This document shows, one piece after another, positions 61,736-64,000 of a stretch of DNA of 64,000 nucleotides (within the stretch, counting starts at the first letter, position 1; every line of letters begins with the position of its first letter). Source of the DNA: Sediminicoccus sp. KRV36 (GTDB lineage: Bacteria; Pseudomonadota; Alphaproteobacteria; Acetobacterales; Acetobacteraceae); assembly GCF_023243115.1 (NCBI RefSeq), contig NZ_CP085081.1, positions 2,170,001 to 2,234,000 on the forward strand, read 5' to 3'. The notes under the pieces were generated by a model. The model was not told the DNA's origin. It saw only the letters and a list, made by a program, of their open reading frames with translations, and did not search any database. The position numbers and the translations under genes are program-made.

Positions 61736-62581
61736 ACGCCGTTGCGGCCCCAATTCGTTCAGCTGGATATTCTGCGCCGCCAGATCCGCCGCCATCGTAT
61801 CCGGCGCCAGCTGGATCGCCCGCTGCCAGTCATTGCGGGCACCGGCCACATCGCCGCGCAATTGCCGCAGGATGCCGCGTTCCAGCAGCGCCTCGGCGTT
61901 TTCGGGCGCCAGGACCAGGGCGCGCTCCACCGCCAGGAAGGCCTGGTCCACCCGTTCCAGATGGCGCAGGGCGGCGGCGCGCAGCACCCAGGCCTCGGCG
62001 CGCTCCGGCTCCAGCGCCAGGGCCGAGTCCAGATCCTCGATGGATTCCCGATAGCGCTGCATGGCCGCCAGCACGACCGAGCGATCCACCAGCAATTCGA
62101 CATCCTGGGGTGCCAGGGTAAGGGCGATGGTGGCGGCGGCGAAGGCGCGGTTGGGATCACCCGCCATCATCCACGCCTGGGAGGCCTGGCCAAACACGGC
62201 CGCCCGCGCCACGCCGCCCGCGCGCGTGCTGTTGCCCAGCCGCTCCAGCCGGTCCGCCGCGCGGTCAGGCTCGCCCAGGCCCAGCATGGCGAGTGCGATG
62301 CAGTGCCGCGCGCCATCCCCGCCGCCCGTCGCGTCCCAGGCCTGGGCGAAGCGCATCGCCTCATCCGGGTCGTCGCGCAGCAGGGAGAGGCAGCGGTCAT
62401 ATTCCGGGCCATCGGCGATGCGCGGCAATTCGGGCGGGAGGGGGAGGTTGTCCAGCGTGGGAATGCTGGTGGCGCGCTGGGTTTCCGGCGCGGGTGCGCG
62501 CTGGAACCAGACCGCACCGCCCGCCGCCGCCGCCAGGGCCAGCCCCACAAAGATCAGCAATGATTTCCGCACGGCGGGCAA
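61733..62581 (-). CDS. TPR-repeat protein with N-terminal membrane anchor
   Basis: The 282-residue protein has one N-terminal hydrophobic segment (LLIFVGLALAAAAGGAVWF) and then tetratricopeptide-type helices through the rest, for example FAAATIALTLAPQDVELLVDRS, YRESIEDLDSALALEPERAEAWV and AFLAVERALVLAPENAEALL. It is probably a periplasmic or membrane-facing scaffold. The stop codon overlaps the right end of the repeat element at 61632-61735. No partner is evident nearby. Confidence 0.82.
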   Translation of the reverse strand: MPAVRKSLLIFVGLALAAAAGGAVWFQRAPAPETQRATSIPTLDNLPLPPELPRIADGPEYDRCLSLLRDDPDEAMRFAQAWDATGGGDGARHCIALAMLGLGEPDRAADRLERLGNSTRAGGVARAAVFGQASQAWMMAGDPNRAFAAATIALTLAPQDVELLVDRSVVLAAMQRYRESIEDLDSALALEPERAEAWVLRAAALRHLERVDQAFLAVERALVLAPENAEALLERGILRQLRGDVAGARNDWQRAIQLAPDTMAADLAAQNIQLNELGPQRR

Positions 62582-62656
62582 CCTATAGCAAAGGGCGGGC
62601 TGGGGGAATCTCCCATGCCGCCGAAATGATCCATGCGAACAGGCTGATAGCGCGCA

Positions 62657-63631
62657 TCACCCGAAATAGCCCCGCCACCATTGCACGAAATGGCCGAGGC
62701 CGCTGCGCAGCTCCGTGCTGGGCTGCCAGTTGAAATCGCGCCGCATGGCCGAGGTATCGGCAAAGGTATTTGGCACATCGCCCGGCTGGTTCGGGACCAA
62801 TTCGCGGATCGCCTTGCGGCCGAGGAGTTCTTCCAGGATATCCAGGAAATCCAGCAGTTTTTCCGGCCGGCTATTGCCGATATTGTAGAGCCGGTGCCCG
62901 CCATCCGCCGCCGGATGATCCAGTGCGGCCATCACGCCCGAGACGATATCCGCCACATAGGTGAAGTCCCGCAGCATGCGCCCCTCATTGAACAGTCGCA
63001 CCGGCTGGCCCTTCAGGATGGCGTCGGTGAAGAGCCAATAGGCCATGTCCGGCCGGCCCCAGGGGCCATAGACGGTAAAGAAGCGCAGCCCCGTCAGCGG
63101 AATGCCGTAGAGATCGGCATAGGCGCTGCTCATCGCCTCATCGGCGATCTTGGTCGCGGCGTAGAGCGAGGCGGGGCGGTCCACGCGATCCGTCTCGCGG
63201 AAGGGGCCATCCATCCGGCTGCCATAGACGGAGCTGGTGGAGGCATAGACCATGTGCCGCAGCCCCGGCGCATGGCGGCGCGCCGCTTCCAGCACGGCCA
63301 GATGCCCGGTCACATTGGCCGCCGTATAGGCGAAGGGCGCCTCCAGCGACCAGCGCACGCCGGCCTGGGCGCCCAGATGCGCGATATGGGTGATGTCCGG
63401 CCGCGATTGCACAAGCTCCGCCACGGCGTCGTGGTCCGCCAGGTCCATCCGGTGGAAGCTGAAGCCGGGTGCCGTGCCGATCAGCGCATCGAGCCGCGCC
63501 TGCTTCAGCGCCGGGTCGTAATAGGGATTGAGGTTATCGAGGCCGATGACGGTATCGCCCCGCGCCAGAAGCGCCGCTGAAAGATGCGCGCCAATGAAGC
63601 CCGCCGCACCCGTGACCAAGATAACCGCCAT
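62657..63631 (-). CDS. NAD-dependent nucleotide-sugar epimerase (UDP-glucuronate 4-epimerase-like)
   Basis: The 324-residue extended SDR has NAD motif TGAAGFIG at residues 7-14, then [17 protein letters not shown], typical of the UDP-glucuronate 4-epimerase/GalE group. The catalytic motifs are ASTSSVYG and [22 protein letters not shown] and [11 protein letters not shown] support the glucuronate-epimerase assignment. The start at 63631 has AGGGGGC before it; an in-frame ATG 36 bases upstream repeats the same sequence and is weaker. It should supply galacturonate units for surface polysaccharide. Divergent from trpD. Confidence 0.9.
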   Translation of the reverse strand: MAVILVTGAAGFIGAHLSAALLARGDTVIGLDNLNPYYDPALKQARLDALIGTAPGFSFHRMDLADHDAVAELVQSRPDITHIAHLGAQAGVRWSLEAPFAYTAANVTGHLAVLEAARRHAPGLRHMVYASTSSVYGSRMDGPFRETDRVDRPASLYAATKIADEAMSSAYADLYGIPLTGLRFFTVYGPWGRPDMAYWLFTDAILKGQPVRLFNEGRMLRDFTYVADIVSGVMAALDHPAADGGHRLYNIGNSRPEKLLDFLDILEELLGRKAIRELVPNQPGDVPNTFADTSAMRRDFNWQPSTELRSGLGHFVQWWRGYFG

Positions 63632-63733
63632 GCGCCCCCTATGGCCTGTTTTTGGCGGAACCGCCATGCGCCCTATAGTGGGGGGCCAAACACGCGCCCC
63701 ACGGCAGGACTCAGAAAGGTCAAACAACCCCAG

Positions 63734-64000
63734 ATGAACGGCCTAAAGCCCATATTGGCCCGCCTCGCCGCGGGGGAACGCCTGGCCGAAAGCGAGGCCG
63801 AGGCCGCCTTCGGCATCATCATGGCGGGTGAGGCGACCCCTGCGCAGATCGCCGGCATGCTGATGGCCATGCGGGTGCGCGGTGAAACCGTGGCGGAAAT
63901 GACCGGCGCCGTGCGCGCCATGCGTGCCCGGATGATCGCGGTCGAGGTTCCGGCGGACGCGATGGACGTGGTGGGCACGGGCGGCGATGCCTCGGGCAGC
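63734..64000 (+). CDS. trpD: Anthranilate phosphoribosyltransferase (3' part outside window)
   Basis: The first 89 residues are visible: helical N-terminal domain [20 protein letters not shown] and [23 protein letters not shown], then the phosphoribosyl-diphosphate site beginning [11 protein letters not shown]. The enzyme joins anthranilate and PRPP in tryptophan synthesis. The ATG at 63734 follows CAGAAAGGTC at a modest distance. The remainder is beyond the window. Confidence 0.93.
   Translation, partial: MNGLKPILARLAAGERLAESEAEAAFGIIMAGEATPAQIAGMLMAMRVRGETVAEMTGAVRAMRARMIAVEVPADAMDVVGTGGDASGS

Overview
The window is high-GC, gene-dense chromosomal DNA. It looks like an aerobic alphaproteobacterium of the Acetobacteraceae, Roseomonas-like type. 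This is inferred from codon use, many solute-binding proteins with Tat or Sec leaders, orphan Bug-type tricarboxylate receptors, a form II molybdenum hydroxylase, an ETF-ubiquinone oxidoreductase, and GTG/TTG starts in tightly overlapping operons. I see no phage, plasmid, insertion sequence or CRISPR structure. The species is not determined.

Layout. 0-3.5 kb: the end of a secreted pentapeptide-like (TxNAL) repeat protein, an ADYC-domain protein, tRNA-Val(GAC) on the minus strand, an orphan Bug receptor, two tiny ORFs and a phytanoyl-CoA dioxygenase-like enzyme. 3.6-6.8 kb: a three-gene TRAP transporter. 6.9-17.5 kb: four tandem family 5 solute-binding proteins followed by one complete Dpp/Opp-type ABC transporter. 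17.5-25 kb: a small membrane protein, a GH19 muramidase/chitinase-like enzyme, a small-large-medium xanthine oxidase-family cluster, a LysE exporter, and an AtzH-like/D-amino-acid-oxidase-like pair. 25-31 kb: a double cold-shock-domain protein with a repetitive linker, a small secreted protein, an Asp/Glu racemase-like protein divergent from a Bug receptor and a hydrolase, then a GntR regulator translationally coupled to a thiol dioxygenase, and an EamA exporter. 31-37.5 kb: histidine utilisation, with hutH-hutI-thioesterase-araC on the minus strand and hutF-SDR on the plus strand. 37.5-41.7 kb: a cupin, a DUF35/thiolase pair, a Bug receptor and a lytic-transglycosylase-like protein. 41.8-47.9 kb: a minus-strand operon of a TPP enzyme plus a carbohydrate-type ABC transporter. 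48-51.6 kb: an AtzG/AtzE-like amidase pair, then a phosphonate pair (TIGR03364-type oxidase and PhnX). 51.8-64 kb: mostly housekeeping genes (diguanylate cyclase, Bug receptor, pdxY, YmdB-like phosphoesterase, 5-formyl-THF cyclo-ligase, DoxX, ETF-QO, a cysteine-free family 4 uracil-DNA glycosylase, soluble lytic transglycosylase, MoaB-like protein, TPR protein, sugar epimerase, start of trpD).

Together the genes describe a scavenger of organic and amino acids, peptides and phosphonates. It has many binding proteins but few complete transporters. Regulation is visible mostly as translational coupling (ATGA, GTGA and TGATG overlaps) and as strong hairpins between binding-protein genes and permease genes in both ABC operons. 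Intergenic spaces also carry several families of short hairpin repeats. The most interesting items are the TxNAL-repeat/ADYC pair, the four-receptor ABC operon, the thiolase/DUF35 pair that has lost canonical cysteines, the cysteine-free uracil-DNA glycosylase with an AT-rich palindrome inside its gene, and the dispersed hairpin repeats. No gap longer than about 150 bases lacks a gene.
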